Assembly: GCF_023073715.1 (NCBI RefSeq)
Contig: NZ_JADPKA010000016.1
Location: 45,660-109,659 of the forward strand
Source of the DNA: Bradyrhizobium sp. 164
GTDB lineage: Bacteria; Pseudomonadota; Alphaproteobacteria; Rhizobiales; Xanthobacteraceae
Reading direction: 5' to 3'
Length of the DNA: 64,000 nt
The notes below the pieces were generated by a model. The model had not been told where the DNA came from. It worked only from the letters and a program-made list of their open reading frames with translations, and did no database searches. Every line of letters starts with the position of its first letter. Positions within the stretch are counted from its first letter, which is position 1. The position numbers and the translations under genes are program-made. This document shows positions 51,748 to 61,397 of the stretch, piece by piece.

Positions 51748-52704
51748 ATGTCCAGATATTATCCTCGGGCGTGCACCGGTGAGGACCGGGCGAGCCTTTA
51801 TGACGAAATCACCAACAAGATCATCGCCGAGCTGGAAGCCGGCGGAGTGCCGTGGGTGCAGCCATGGGGCTCCGCGGCGGCGAAGGCGCAATTGGCCTTG
51901 CCGAAAAGCGCCGCGACCGGTCGCCAATACAGCGGCATCAATATTTTGATCCTCTGGGGGGCCGCCACCGAACACGCATTCACAGGTCAGAGCTGGCTTA
52001 CATTTCGCCAGGCGCTGTTGCTCGGCGGTCACGTCCGCAAGTGCGAGCGCGGCACGACCGTCGTCTACGCCAATCGTTTTGTGCCGGCTGACGAAAAGCG
52101 GCGCGCGAGCGAGAGCGGTGAGGAAGCGCAGGCCATTGCATTCCTCAAGCGTTTCACGGTGTTCAACAGTGATCAATGCGAGGGCTTGCCTTCCGAGATC
52201 ACAACGACGGCACCGCCTCCGCCGCCAGGCCTGATCGAGCCCCGGGTCGAAAAGCTTATCAAGGCGACTAGCATCGACTTCCGGATCGGCGGCAATCGCG
52301 CCTTCTATGTGCCGGCAGAAGATTATGTGCAGGTGCCGCCACCGCAAGCCTATTTCGAGCCGATCAATTGGCATCGAACGGCCCTGCATGAGCTGGCGCA
52401 TGCCAGCGGCCATCCGTCACGTCTCAACCGCGACTTGTCAGGCGGCTACGGGACCAGGAAGTACGCGTTTGAGGAACTGGTTGCGGAGATCTCGTCTGCG
52501 TTCAGTTGCGCTTCGCTCGGTATCGTGCCGACGGTGCGGCACGCCGACTATATTGGCTCCTGGCTTGAAGTGCTGCGAGAAGACAATCGCGCGATTGTGC
52601 GAGCTGCTTCACAAGCCAGCAAGGTTGCGAACTATCTCCTTGGATTCTTGCCGGAAGTTGTTGTCGACATGACGACCGAGAGAGCGGAGCAGGAGGCAGC
52701 GTAA
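51748..52704 (+). CDS. ardC: ArdC-family antirestriction/ssDNA-binding protein with zinc peptidase domain
   Basis: A 318-residue ArdC. The N-terminal ssDNA-binding domain includes LYDEITNKIIAELEAGGVPW and TGRQYSGINILILWG; the C-terminal metallopeptidase-like domain has HELAH at 214-218 (HELAHASGHPSRLNRD) with a downstream EELVAEISSAF glutamate. Such proteins protect incoming single-stranded plasmid or ICE DNA in the recipient. It is the first of a set of ICE backbone genes in the order ardC-parB-helicase-Toprim. Confidence 0.9.
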   Translation: MSRYYPRACTGEDRASLYDEITNKIIAELEAGGVPWVQPWGSAAAKAQLALPKSAATGRQYSGINILILWGAATEHAFTGQSWLTFRQALLLGGHVRKCERGTTVVYANRFVPADEKRRASESGEEAQAIAFLKRFTVFNSDQCEGLPSEITTTAPPPPPGLIEPRVEKLIKATSIDFRIGGNRAFYVPAEDYVQVPPPQAYFEPINWHRTALHELAHASGHPSRLNRDLSGGYGTRKYAFEELVAEISSAFSCASLGIVPTVRHADYIGSWLEVLREDNRAIVRAASQASKVANYLLGFLPEVVVDMTTERAEQEAA

Positions 52705-52724
52705 AGATCTTGCCAGTCACTTCG

Positions 52725-52809
52725 GAAACGAGAGTGAGAGGGGAGATGCGGTTTTCGCGACGGGTTGGAGGCCGAGAGAGAGGCTCCCGGCCGCCCGTGG
52801 AGAATCCAC
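52725..52809 (+). promoter_or_regulatory. Structured leader upstream of parB
   Basis: Matches the ardC leader in layout: ACGGG (52760-52764) with CCCGT (52794-52798); GGCCG (52770-52774) with CGGCC (52788-52792); GTGG (52797-52800) with CCAC (52806-52809) around the GGAGAAT ribosome-binding site and abutting the ATG. The last stem is GCGG/CCGC in ardC and GTGG/CCAC here, a covarying pair. The outer stem and the ribosome-binding-site stem share two bases here, so they may be alternatives. Confidence 0.6.
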
Positions 52810-53931
52810 ATGACCAAGGCTGTCCAAAAGATCACGCTGTCGCCCTCGCGCGACATTCCGTTCAACAAGCTGGTGCTCAGCCAGTCGAACGTGCGGCGCG
52901 TGAAAGCGGGCGTTTCGATCGAGCAGCTCGCGGAAAGCATTGCGAGGCGCACTCTCTTGCAGAGCCTGAATGTCCGGGCTGTACTCGATGGAGGGTAACG
53001 AAACCGGCATGTTCGAGGTGCCAGCGGGCGGTCGGCGTTATCGCGCACTGGAACTTCTCGTCAAGCAGAAGCGCATGGCGAAGACGCGGGTCGTTCCGTG
53101 TGTCGTGCCCGAAGCCGAGGAGGATGATGAAGACCCGGCAAGCCCGTTGCCAGATCGGCTCATCATTGAACTGACGGCACACCGTACGCTGGCATTGCGG
53201 GATGCGCTGGCCGAAAATCCTGCGATCGCGTTCCAGGCAGTGCTGCACAACTTCGTGCTGACGGCCTTTTACAGGTTTGCTTCGTCCGGGAGCTGCCTTG
53301 AGATTTGGCTGCGCACGCCAACCTTTCCTGCTCAAGCTCCGGGCTTGAGGGAAAGCGTCTCGGCTAAGTCTGTCGAGGTGCGGCATGAGGGCTGGAACGC
53401 ACGGTTGCCGAAGAGCGAGAACGATCTCTGGGATGCGCTGACGGCTCTCGATGGTAGTGCACAGGCGTCGCTGTTCGCCCACTGCGCGTCCTTTGCGGTC
53501 AACGCCGTCTATGAGCCGGCCAATCGTTACAATCAGGGTCGCGTCTCAGCCCACGGCGTCCGCACGCGTCTCGACCAGGCCAACGTGCTAGCGCGCGCTG
53601 CCGGAGTTGACATGGTGCAGGCTGGCTGGAAGTCAACAACTACATCGGCCCCGTCACTAAGCCTCGCATTCTGGAGGCGTTGCGGGAAGCCAAGGGCGAG
53701 TCGTCGGCGCAACTGATCGACCATCTGAAGAAGGCCGACATGGCCAAAGAGGCCGAGCGTCTCCTGGATGGCTCGGGCTGGTTGCCGGAGCCGCTGCGCC
53801 TCGACGGTTCCAGCCCGTCTTCGGCGGAGCCGGAAGGTGAAGCGGGCCCGCTGCCAGAATTCCTCGCTGGCGAGGAGGATCCGGAGAACGGCAGCGACGA
53901 GCATCCGCAACAGCTCGACGCGGCTGAGTGA
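52810..53931 (+). pseudogene. ParB/RepB-type nuclease-partition protein with a large internal deletion
   Basis: The N-terminal frame gives DIPFNKLVLSQSNVRRVKAG and SIEQLAESIARRTLLQSLNV, the ParB N-terminal domain, and stops near 52998. A second frame resumes with GNETGMFEVPAGGRRYRALE, then jumps from KTRVVPCVV directly to PEAEEDDEDPASPLPDRLII. In full homologues, as I recall, about 350 residues including the helix-turn-helix lie between these points, so they are deleted. The C-terminal part (TAHRTLALRDALAENPAIAF...) shifts frame again near 53640 to ILEALREAKGESSAQLIDHL and ends at 53931. At least two frameshifts plus the deletion make it inactive. Confidence 0.8.
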
Positions 53932-54004
53932 CAGCATAAGGGCTGGCTCCGGCTGGCCTGCGCTTGCTCGGGGACCGATGCACAGCGTCGGTCCCCATTC
54001 TTAT

Positions 54005-54110
54005 GACCGAGGCTGAGAGGGAGAGTGGGGCCGGGATGAGTTTGAATCGCCGTGGTCTTGAGGAGAGCGCCGGGCGATTCGACCCGTTCCTGCTCTCCGA
54101 AAGAAATCCC
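54005..54110 (+). promoter_or_regulatory. Hairpin-containing leader of the methylase/helicase gene
   Basis: GGAGAGC (54062-54068) pairs with GCTCTCC (54092-54098), enclosing a CGGG/CCCG inner stem. The segment starts GAGGCTGAGAG, like the ardC leader, but the ribosome-binding-site hairpin is not conserved. Confidence 0.4.
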
Positions 54111-57100
54111 ATGACCGACTCTCTCGCAAGCGGCGCTGCCGCCGCGCCGCTCCCGATGCGTGCCGCTGCCACTATCACCGCCGCTGCAGTCAGGGCTGCG
54201 CGACAGCTCTTGACCGATCTCGAACGCGGCCGGCGCATCGATGCCGCCGTCCTGCGTGGCGCCATGGAGGCTGCCTTCGGCGCCTCGGATGCGGCAGGTA
54301 GCTGGAATTGGAAGACCGCCTATGACACCTGCGAGGCGGCCACCGTTCTATTTCTTCGCAAGTTCGGTCCGGCGATGGGGACCAAGGCTGGTTCGACGGC
54401 GGCGATGTTGCCGATGCTGGCGAGAGTAGCCAGTCTCCTGCCGACGCACACGCGGCGTTCCGAGGACAGCCAGGCGCTTCAACAATTCTCGACGCCGATC
54501 CCACTGAGGCTGGCTGCATGTACCGCGGCCTGCGTCACGCCTTCCGACTGGGTTTTGGAGCCGTCTGCGGGGACCGGCTTGCTCGCCATCTTTGCCGAGC
54601 TCGCCGGCGGCGCATTGGTATTGAACGAGTTGTCCGAACCCCGTGCGGAGTTGCTGGATCACCTGTTCGCCGGCCTTGAGGTCACCCGGTTCGACGCCGC
54701 CCAGATCGATGATCACCTCGAAGCCGATTTCGTACCTAGCGTCGTCTTGATGAATCCGCCGTTCTCGGCGCTGGCGAATGTCGATCGGCGAATGGCGGAC
54801 GCGGCGCTCCGGCACATCGCTTCGGCCTTGGCGCGCCTTTGCGACGGTGGGCGTCTGGTCGCCATCACCGGTGCAAGCTTCGGGCCGGACAATCCGGCGT
54901 GGCGAGATGCCTTCGTTCGCCTTCAGGGACGCGCGCGAGTTGTGTTCTCTGCCGCCATCGATGGCGCTGTCTACGCGAAGGACGGAACTCAGATCGATAC
55001 AAGGCTGCTTGTGATCGACAAGCAGCCCGCGGCGGACCCGAATGTCTTTCCTGCCTCGCTCGGCATGGCGGCCGATGTCGCTACCTTGCTCGACTGGGTG
55101 ACCCAACATTTGCCTCCGAGGCTAGCTGTTGCCGCCCCAGTCGTGATCAGGGTCGCTAGACGCCCCGTGACGTCACGGTCCCTCGGCGCCTCTGCACCAT
55201 GTCCTCCCTCTACTTCCAGCGGCGCCGCGCAAGAAGGCGTCGAACTTTCGTACGAGACGGTCGGGTGGTTGCCGCCGGAAGGCGCCAGGCTTACCGATGC
55301 GCTTTATGAGGAATACGCATTGCAATCGATCCGTATTCCGGGCGCGCATGCACACCCGACCAAGCTCGTGCAATCCGCCGCGATGGCCTCGATCGCGCCG
55401 CCGAAGCCGTCTTACCGACCACATCTGCCGGCCAATCTCGTCGCGGATGGTATCCTGTCGGACGCCCAGCTTGAGAGCGTCATTTACGCCGGCGAGGCCC
55501 ATTCCGAATTCCTCGCGGGCTCCTGGACGGTCGATGCAACCTTTGACGTTGTCGCGGCCGCGCGCGACGACGCAGAAAATGCCGTCCGCTTTCGCCGCGG
55601 CTGGTTTTTGGGTGACGGCACCGGTGCGGGTAAGGGGCGGCAGGTCGCTGGCATCCTGCTCGACAACTGGCTCAAGGGCCGGCGCCGCGCAGTCTGGATC
55701 AGCAAGTCGGACAAGCTGATCGAGGATGCACAGCGCGACTGGTCCGCGCTCGGCATGGAGCGATTGCTCGTGACGCCGCTGTCTCGGTTCCGGCAGGGCA
55801 CAACGATCCGGCTTTCGGAAGGCGTCCTATTTACCACCTACGCTACGCTGCGAACCGACGAGCGCGGTGAAAAGCTGTCGCGCGTTCGGCAGATCGTCGA
55901 ATGGTTGGGCTCCGATTTCGACGGAGTGATCGTCTTCGACGAGAGCCACGCGATGCAGAACGCGGCAGGCCAGAAGGGCGAGCGCGGCGACCTCGAGGCG
56001 ATTGCTTGCAATCGCCCGGGGGCAGCCTCTCAGCAGGGGCGTGCCGGCCTGAGGCTCCAGCATGCGTTGTCGAATGCCCGCGTGGTCTATGTGTCGGCAA
56101 CCGGCGCCACGACGGTCCACAATCTCGCATATGCTCAGCGGTTGGGATTGTGCGGCGGCACCGACTTCCCGTTCGCCACCCGCGCCGAGTTCGTCGAGGC
56201 GACCGAGGAGGGTGGCGTTGCGGCCATGGAAGTGCTGGCGCGCGACCTTAAGGCGCTCGGTCTCTACGCGGCCCGCTCGCTATCTTACGAGGGCGTCGCG
56301 TACGAACTCATCGAGCACCAGCTCACGCCGGAGCAGGTTCGCATCTACGACGCCTATGCCGGCGCGTTCAGCATCATCCATAACAATCTCGATGCGGCCA
56401 TGCGGGCCGCGAACATCACCGGCGAGACCGGCACGTTGAACCGCCAGGCCAAATCGGCCGCGCGATCGGCCTTCGAGAGCGCCAGGCAGCGTTTCGTTAG
56501 TCACCTCCTGACCTCGATGAAGACGCCGTTGCTGCTCCGCTCGATCGAAAGCGATCTCGAGGCCGGCCATGCCGCCGTCATCCAGATCGTCTCGACCGGC
56601 GAGGCGTTGATGGAGCGCCGGCTCGCCGAGATTCCGACCGAAAAGTGCGGCGACGTCCAGGTCGATATCACCCCGCGCGAGTATGTCCTCGATTATCTCG
56701 CCCATTCCTTTCCGGTCCAGCTTTACGAGCTCTTCACCGACCAGGACGGCAACCTCTGCTCCCGGCCTGTCTATCGTGACGGTCAGCCGGTTGAGAGCCG
56801 GGAAGCTCTCGCTCGCCGGGACCGTCTCATCGAAAAGCTCGCCTCGTTGCCGCCGGTCCCGGGTGCGCTGGATCAGGTGATCCAGCGCTTCGGCACCGAC
56901 GTGGTCGCCGAAGTCACCGGCCGCCCACGCCGCATCGTTCGCAAGGGCGAGCGGCTGGTCGTCGAAAACCGGGCCGGTTCGGCGAAGCTCGCCGAGACCG
57001 CGGCGTTTATGGACGACGTCAAGCGGATCCTCGTGTTCTCCGACGCGGGTGGCACGGCCAGGAGCTACCATGCAGAATTGTCGGCGCGGAATCGCCGCCT

Positions 57101-58460
57101 GCGGGTCCACTATTTGCTCGAGCCCGGCTGGAAGGCGGACGCCGCGATCCAGGGGGTCGGCCGCACCAACCGGACCAACCAGGCGCAGCCGCCGCTGTTT
57201 CGCCCGATCGCGACCGATGTGAAGGCGGAAAAGCGCTTCCTCAGTACCATTGCGCGCCGGCTCGACACGTTGGGAGCCATCACGCGCGGCCAACGCCAGA
57301 CCGGAGGGCAGGGCCTGTTCCGGCCCGAGGACAATCTCGAAAGCCAGTACGGCCGTGACGCGTTGCGCCAACTCTACACGCTGCTGGCGCGCGGCAAGGT
57401 CCAGGGGTGCTCGCTCGAGAGATTCGAGGATGCGACCGGCCTGAAGCTCACGGAAACCACTGGGATCAGGGATGACCTGCCGCCGATCACGACGTTCCTG
57501 AACAGGTTGCTGGCGCTCACGATCGAGCTTCAGAACATCCTATTCACCGTCTTCGAGCAGCTGTTGACCGTCCGGATCGAGGGTGCAGCTGCATCCGGCA
57601 CCTACGACGTCGGGCTGGAAACGCTCCGCGCAGAGAGTTTTGTGGTCACAGACCGACGGACGATCTATGTCCATCCCGGCACTAGCGCCGAGATCCGGCT
57701 GCTCACGATTACCCAGCGCCAGCGCAATCATCCTGTGAGCCTGGATGATGCCCTTGCTCGTCTTTCGGATCCTCGCGCCGTCCTGCTGATCAATGAGCGC
57801 TCGGGGCGGGCCGCGGTGCAGGTTCCAGCCCCAAGCTTTATGCTCGACGACGGCGAGATCGAGCGGCGCGTGCGCCTGATCCGCCCCATGGAGCAGCACA
57901 GCGTCTCCCTCAAAATGATGGCGGAAAGCCATTGGGTCGAAGCGGATCGTGAGCGTTTTGCCGCAGCCTGGCTGGCGGAGCTCGCGGAGGTTCCTCAGTT
58001 CACCGAAAGCATGATTCACGTCGTGGCGGGCTTGCTACTCCCCATCTGGAAGCGGCTGCCGAACGAGTCGACGCGGGTCTATCGGCTCCAGACCGATGCG
58101 GGCGAGCGCGTCATCGGCCGCAAGGTCTCCGCGACCTGGGTCGCGAACGTCCTCGCGGCTGACGCGCTTTCGCTGACGCCCGACGCTGCCTTGGCCGTGT
58201 TGATGAAAGGACGGACTGTCCTCGAGCTAGCCGAGGGGCTGCAGCCTCGCCGTGCGCGGGTGATGGGCGCATACCGCATCGAACTGTCTGGCTTCAACGA
58301 CACGATGCGCGATCGGCTGCGCGCCTACGGCCTCTTCGGAGAGATCATCTCCTGGAAGCTGCGCATGTTCGTGCCCACCGATGCGAGCGGCGTCGAGATC
58401 CTGGTGAAAGTGCTTGAGCAGTATCCGGTCGCGCGCGTCAGTGAGCGTGAGGCCGCCTGA
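54111..58460 (+). CDS. ICE-borne DNA methylase / strawberry-notch helicase-like protein
   Basis: A 1,449-residue multidomain protein. Residues ~120-400 are an N6-adenine methylase-like domain with VLEPSAGTGL (motif I, about 147) and LMNPPFS (motif IV, about 213). Residues ~480-1060 are a superfamily 2 helicase of the strawberry-notch type: Walker A GDGTGAGKGRQ (about 501), DESH (610-613) and the arginine-finger motif GVGRTNRTNQ (about 1015). The C-terminal third is the strawberry-notch C-terminal domain. Proteins of this kind are backbone genes of alphaproteobacterial ICEs and plasmids. ATG 54111 is chosen; its stop overlaps the Toprim gene (TGATG). Confidence 0.88.
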   Translation: MTDSLASGAAAAPLPMRAAATITAAAVRAARQLLTDLERGRRIDAAVLRGAMEAAFGASDAAGSWNWKTAYDTCEAATVLFLRKFGPAMGTKAGSTAAMLPMLARVASLLPTHTRRSEDSQALQQFSTPIPLRLAACTAACVTPSDWVLEPSAGTGLLAIFAELAGGALVLNELSEPRAELLDHLFAGLEVTRFDAAQIDDHLEADFVPSVVLMNPPFSALANVDRRMADAALRHIASALARLCDGGRLVAITGASFGPDNPAWRDAFVRLQGRARVVFSAAIDGAVYAKDGTQIDTRLLVIDKQPAADPNVFPASLGMAADVATLLDWVTQHLPPRLAVAAPVVIRVARRPVTSRSLGASAPCPPSTSSGAAQEGVELSYETVGWLPPEGARLTDALYEEYALQSIRIPGAHAHPTKLVQSAAMASIAPPKPSYRPHLPANLVADGILSDAQLESVIYAGEAHSEFLAGSWTVDATFDVVAAARDDAENAVRFRRGWFLGDGTGAGKGRQVAGILLDNWLKGRRRAVWISKSDKLIEDAQRDWSALGMERLLVTPLSRFRQGTTIRLSEGVLFTTYATLRTDERGEKLSRVRQIVEWLGSDFDGVIVFDESHAMQNAAGQKGERGDLEAIACNRPGAASQQGRAGLRLQHALSNARVVYVSATGATTVHNLAYAQRLGLCGGTDFPFATRAEFVEATEEGGVAAMEVLARDLKALGLYAARSLSYEGVAYELIEHQLTPEQVRIYDAYAGAFSIIHNNLDAAMRAANITGETGTLNRQAKSAARSAFESARQRFVSHLLTSMKTPLLLRSIESDLEAGHAAVIQIVSTGEALMERRLAEIPTEKCGDVQVDITPREYVLDYLAHSFPVQLYELFTDQDGNLCSRPVYRDGQPVESREALARRDRLIEKLASLPPVPGALDQVIQRFGTDVVAEVTGRPRRIVRKGERLVVENRAGSAKLAETAAFMDDVKRILVFSDAGGTARSYHAELSARNRRLRVHYLLEPGWKADAAIQGVGRTNRTNQAQPPLFRPIATDVKAEKRFLSTIARRLDTLGAITRGQRQTGGQGLFRPEDNLESQYGRDALRQLYTLLARGKVQGCSLERFEDATGLKLTETTGIRDDLPPITTFLNRLLALTIELQNILFTVFEQLLTVRIEGAAASGTYDVGLETLRAESFVVTDRRTIYVHPGTSAEIRLLTITQRQRNHPVSLDDALARLSDPRAVLLINERSGRAAVQVPAPSFMLDDGEIERRVRLIRPMEQHSVSLKMMAESHWVEADRERFAAAWLAELAEVPQFTESMIHVVAGLLLPIWKRLPNESTRVYRLQTDAGERVIGRKVSATWVANVLAADALSLTPDAALAVLMKGRTVLELAEGLQPRRARVMGAYRIELSGFNDTMRDRLRAYGLFGEIISWKLRMFVPTDASGVEILVKVLEQYPVARVSEREAA

Positions 58461-59521
58461 TGCCGCGTGATGCCTCCGACCTGGCACGCCGCCTCGCGCG
58501 CGAGGCCGAGGCGGTGTGCCGACACTATCTCTCCCATGGCAAGCGGGCGGGGCGGTACTGGCTGGTCGGCGACGTCCGCAATACCCCGGGCCGCTCGTTG
58601 TTCGTGCGGCTCCAGGAATCGACGAAGGGGCCTGCCGGCAAATGGACAGACGCCGCGACCGGCGAGCATGGCGATCTCCTCGACGTCATCCGCGAAAGCC
58701 TGGGATTGCGTGACTTCCGCGAGACCGCCGAGGAAGCAAGACGCTTCCTGAAATTGCCTCGCGCTGAACCGGAACTCGCCTCAAAGCCCGTCGGTCCGGC
58801 AGCACCGGCCGGATCGCAAGAGGCCGCCCGTCGGCTCTTTGCAATATCCAGCCCGATCGAGGGGACCGTGGTCGAGACTTATTTGCAGGGGCGCGGAATA
58901 GCCGACGTCCATGATGGCGGCAGTCTGCGTTTCCACCCACGCTGCTACTATCGGCCGGACGAGCACCAGCCGACCGAGACTTGGCCGGCGATGATCGCTT
59001 CTGTCACTGACTTTGATGGCAGGATCACCGGGGTACACCGTACTTGGCTCGACCCGGTCGGCTTTGATCGCGTTCGGCTGGGCAAGGCTCCGATCGATAC
59101 GCCACGACGCGCGATGGGCGACCTCCTCGGCAATGCCGTTCGTTTCGGCGTGGTGGACGATATACTCGCCGCCGGAGAGGGCATCGAGACCATGCTGTCG
59201 CTGCGCTACGTGTTGCCGACAATGCCGATGGCCGCTGCGCTTTCGGCCAACCACCTCGCGGCCATGTTGCTGCCGTCTGGCTTGCGTCGGCTCTATATCG
59301 CTCGCGATGCCGATGCCGCCGGTGATACGGTGCTCGCGCTTCTGACCCAGCGCGCAGCAGACGCCGGCATTGAAGCGATCGCGTTGTCACCACGGCTGGG
59401 CGATTTCAACGAAGATCTGCACGTCTTCGGTCTTGACGGTCTCCGAGCGGCCTTGCGGATTCAGCTCGTACCTGAGGATGTCGTCCGCTTCCTGCATTCG
59501 TCGACGGTGCCCGCGGAATAG
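58460..59521 (+). CDS. Toprim-domain protein (DUF7146-type N-terminus)
   Basis: A 353-residue protein. The N-terminal ~110 residues resemble the domain that precedes Toprim in ICE and phage primase-like proteins (GKWTDAATGEHGDLLDVIRE). The Toprim fold follows: GEGIETMLSL holds the catalytic glutamate (about 240), and IARDADAAGD the DxD metal motif (about 280). A primase-like or nicking role in element DNA replication is likely. It is translationally coupled to the helicase gene. Confidence 0.85.
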   Translation: MPRDASDLARRLAREAEAVCRHYLSHGKRAGRYWLVGDVRNTPGRSLFVRLQESTKGPAGKWTDAATGEHGDLLDVIRESLGLRDFRETAEEARRFLKLPRAEPELASKPVGPAAPAGSQEAARRLFAISSPIEGTVVETYLQGRGIADVHDGGSLRFHPRCYYRPDEHQPTETWPAMIASVTDFDGRITGVHRTWLDPVGFDRVRLGKAPIDTPRRAMGDLLGNAVRFGVVDDILAAGEGIETMLSLRYVLPTMPMAAALSANHLAAMLLPSGLRRLYIARDADAAGDTVLALLTQRAADAGIEAIALSPRLGDFNEDLHVFGLDGLRAALRIQLVPEDVVRFLHSSTVPAE

Positions 59522-59853
59522 GTCACGACGGTTCGATCGACCGTGACAGGTCGGTCATGGGCGAGGCCAATACCGGAAGGGGACGCGACCTTGCGCCTTC
59601 TGGAGGGCGATCGGACGGCAAGCGGCCCGGGCCGGCAATGGCTGCGTCCGGCTATTTTCCGCCGCGCCGGCGATTGAAACGCACGTCATATGTCTAGTCA
59701 GCGCGCTTTGCATCGCGAAGCAAAATAGCCGGCCTTCGCCATCCTCCGCTGCCGCTTCGGCCCTTCGGGTTCTGGCCTGTTCCGCCCGCCGTCTGAGTGA
59801 TCGCCACGAAGGCCGCGAAGGGCGCGGCCAAACCCGGCAAAGGACCTCCTTCC
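59522..59853. other. Intergenic stretch with an inverted repeat
   Basis: CCGGCTATTTT (59648-59658) is repeated in inverse as AAAATAGCCGG (59722-59732), 63 bases apart. No gene is seen. It could be a regulatory site for the DUF2493 gene or a relic of an insertion. Confidence 0.4.
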
Positions 59854-60777
59854 ATGACCGACCATGACGACGTCGAACCGCCGCACGCCTCTTCTCCGAC
59901 CGACCACGTCCTCACCAAACTACAGCTCTTCGGCTACCGTCCCTTCGACGACCAGCCTGACCCGAGACCGCTTCCCGAAGGCAAGATGATCTCCGGGGCC
60001 GTGGCCGACATCTTCGACGCCCTGGTTGCGACCCTGAACGACACGCGGCTCGAGCCGGACCTTGACGATCTGCTCTGGTCGACCGTCAACTTGTTCCATC
60101 GTGCCGTCGATCGCATCGAACGCCAGCTCGACGACAACGAGCAGGCGCAGCACAAGAGCCAGCGCGAGCAGAACGGCTCCGAAGTACGATCGGTCGAACT
60201 CGAGCGCCTCACGGCTGAAGGCATCACGCTGATCGAGCGCCGCAACTGCCTGGAACTCTTCCGCGACCAGGCCATCGAACGCTTTGAAGTCCACACCGGT
60301 TCGTCCTGGCGTCCGCGGTCGGGGTCACTGGTCAACCACCGCACGCTAACCGCGGCAATGATCGACTCCCGCGACTTCATCGCAGCGAAACGCCGCGCCG
60401 AGACCGAGGTCCTGGTGCCGCCAGGACCCAAGATCGCACTCACCGGCGGGCTCGACTTCAACGACCACCACCTCATCTGGGATCGCCTCGACAAGGTTCA
60501 CGGGAAGCATCCCGACATGGTCCTGCTCCATGGCGGCTCCCCGAGAGGCGCCGAACTCATCGCCTCCAAATGGGCGATCAATCGCAAGGTACCGCAAATC
60601 GCCTTCAAGCCCGACTGGACCAGGCACGCCAAGGCGGCACCGTTCAAGCGCAACGACGCCATGCTCGGGCTCCTGCCGATCGGCGTCATGTACTTCCCCG
60701 GCACTGGAATCCAGGACAATCTCGCCGACAAGGCGAAGCGGCTCGGCATTCCCGTCTGGAAGTTCGGCGGCGCGTGA
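59854..60777 (+). CDS. DUF2493 (YspA/SLOG-like) domain protein
   Basis: A 307-residue protein. The N-terminal ~180 residues are helical (with IERQLDDNEQAQHKSQREQN). The C-terminal domain is DUF2493: KIALTGGLDFNDHHLIWDRL, MVLLHGGSPRGAELIASKWA, then KPDWTRHAKAAPFKRNDAML. This fold belongs to the SLOG/Rossmann-like nucleotide-ligand-binding group. It is a common ICE backbone gene of unknown role. ATG 59854 follows AAAGGACC. Confidence 0.85.
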   Translation: MTDHDDVEPPHASSPTDHVLTKLQLFGYRPFDDQPDPRPLPEGKMISGAVADIFDALVATLNDTRLEPDLDDLLWSTVNLFHRAVDRIERQLDDNEQAQHKSQREQNGSEVRSVELERLTAEGITLIERRNCLELFRDQAIERFEVHTGSSWRPRSGSLVNHRTLTAAMIDSRDFIAAKRRAETEVLVPPGPKIALTGGLDFNDHHLIWDRLDKVHGKHPDMVLLHGGSPRGAELIASKWAINRKVPQIAFKPDWTRHAKAAPFKRNDAMLGLLPIGVMYFPGTGIQDNLADKAKRLGIPVWKFGGA

Positions 60778-60916
60778 GCGCCGTCTTGCTCGCATCTAAG
60801 ATGGCAGGGTGGAGTTGCACGCCGCAACTCCGCCTCGTTTCGATATCAGGTCCGAAGCCGCGCCGCGGTGGTGGTGGGAGGCGCGACCAGTACATCTATG
60901 CACTAGAGCCACCGCC

Positions 60917-61397
60917 ATGCTTGCCCTTGGACTTGTCCTCAACACATTCGGCATCGGCTTGTTCTGCTGGCTGATCTTTGCGCTGGCGGTCTATGCCTTG
61001 TCGTTTTTTCGTCGCACTCAGTGTCTGGATGTCGGCATTTCGTGATGGCGCGGGCGTTTTCGGTGCACTGCTCATCGGAATTGCTTCCGGCGCGCTGACG
61101 CTTGCCGCTGGTCAGGTCGCCATCGCCCTCAGTCGGATCCGGACGTTGCGCATCACGATCGCAGCCGCATTCGCCGTCCCTGCGGCTATCGCTGGCTATC
61201 ATGTGATGTTCGCCCTGTCGCAGATCGGGGTGCCTTCGCTAGCTTGGCGCGAGGCCTTCGCTTGCCTGCGTGCGGTTTGCATCGGCGGCGCGGCATGGAC
61301 GCGCTTGAGAGTTTTGGCGAAGACCCGCCCACCCGAGTCAGGTCGGGCGGTGGAGCGGTTCCAGCCAGTTCTTACCGCCACTCTCCGCAAGGGATGA
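60917..61397 (+). pseudogene. ICE membrane protein with a frameshift
   Basis: The first frame, MLALGLVLNTFGIGLFCWLI then FALAVYALSFF, stops meaning anything near 61003. The next frame continues FFVALSVWMSAFRDGAGVFG through ALLIGIASGALTLAAGQVAI and VPAAIAGYHVMFALSQIGVP to 61397. Joined, they give a ~160-residue protein with four hydrophobic segments, typical of a small membrane protein found beside DUF2493 in such elements. One net base shift breaks it. Confidence 0.65.
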
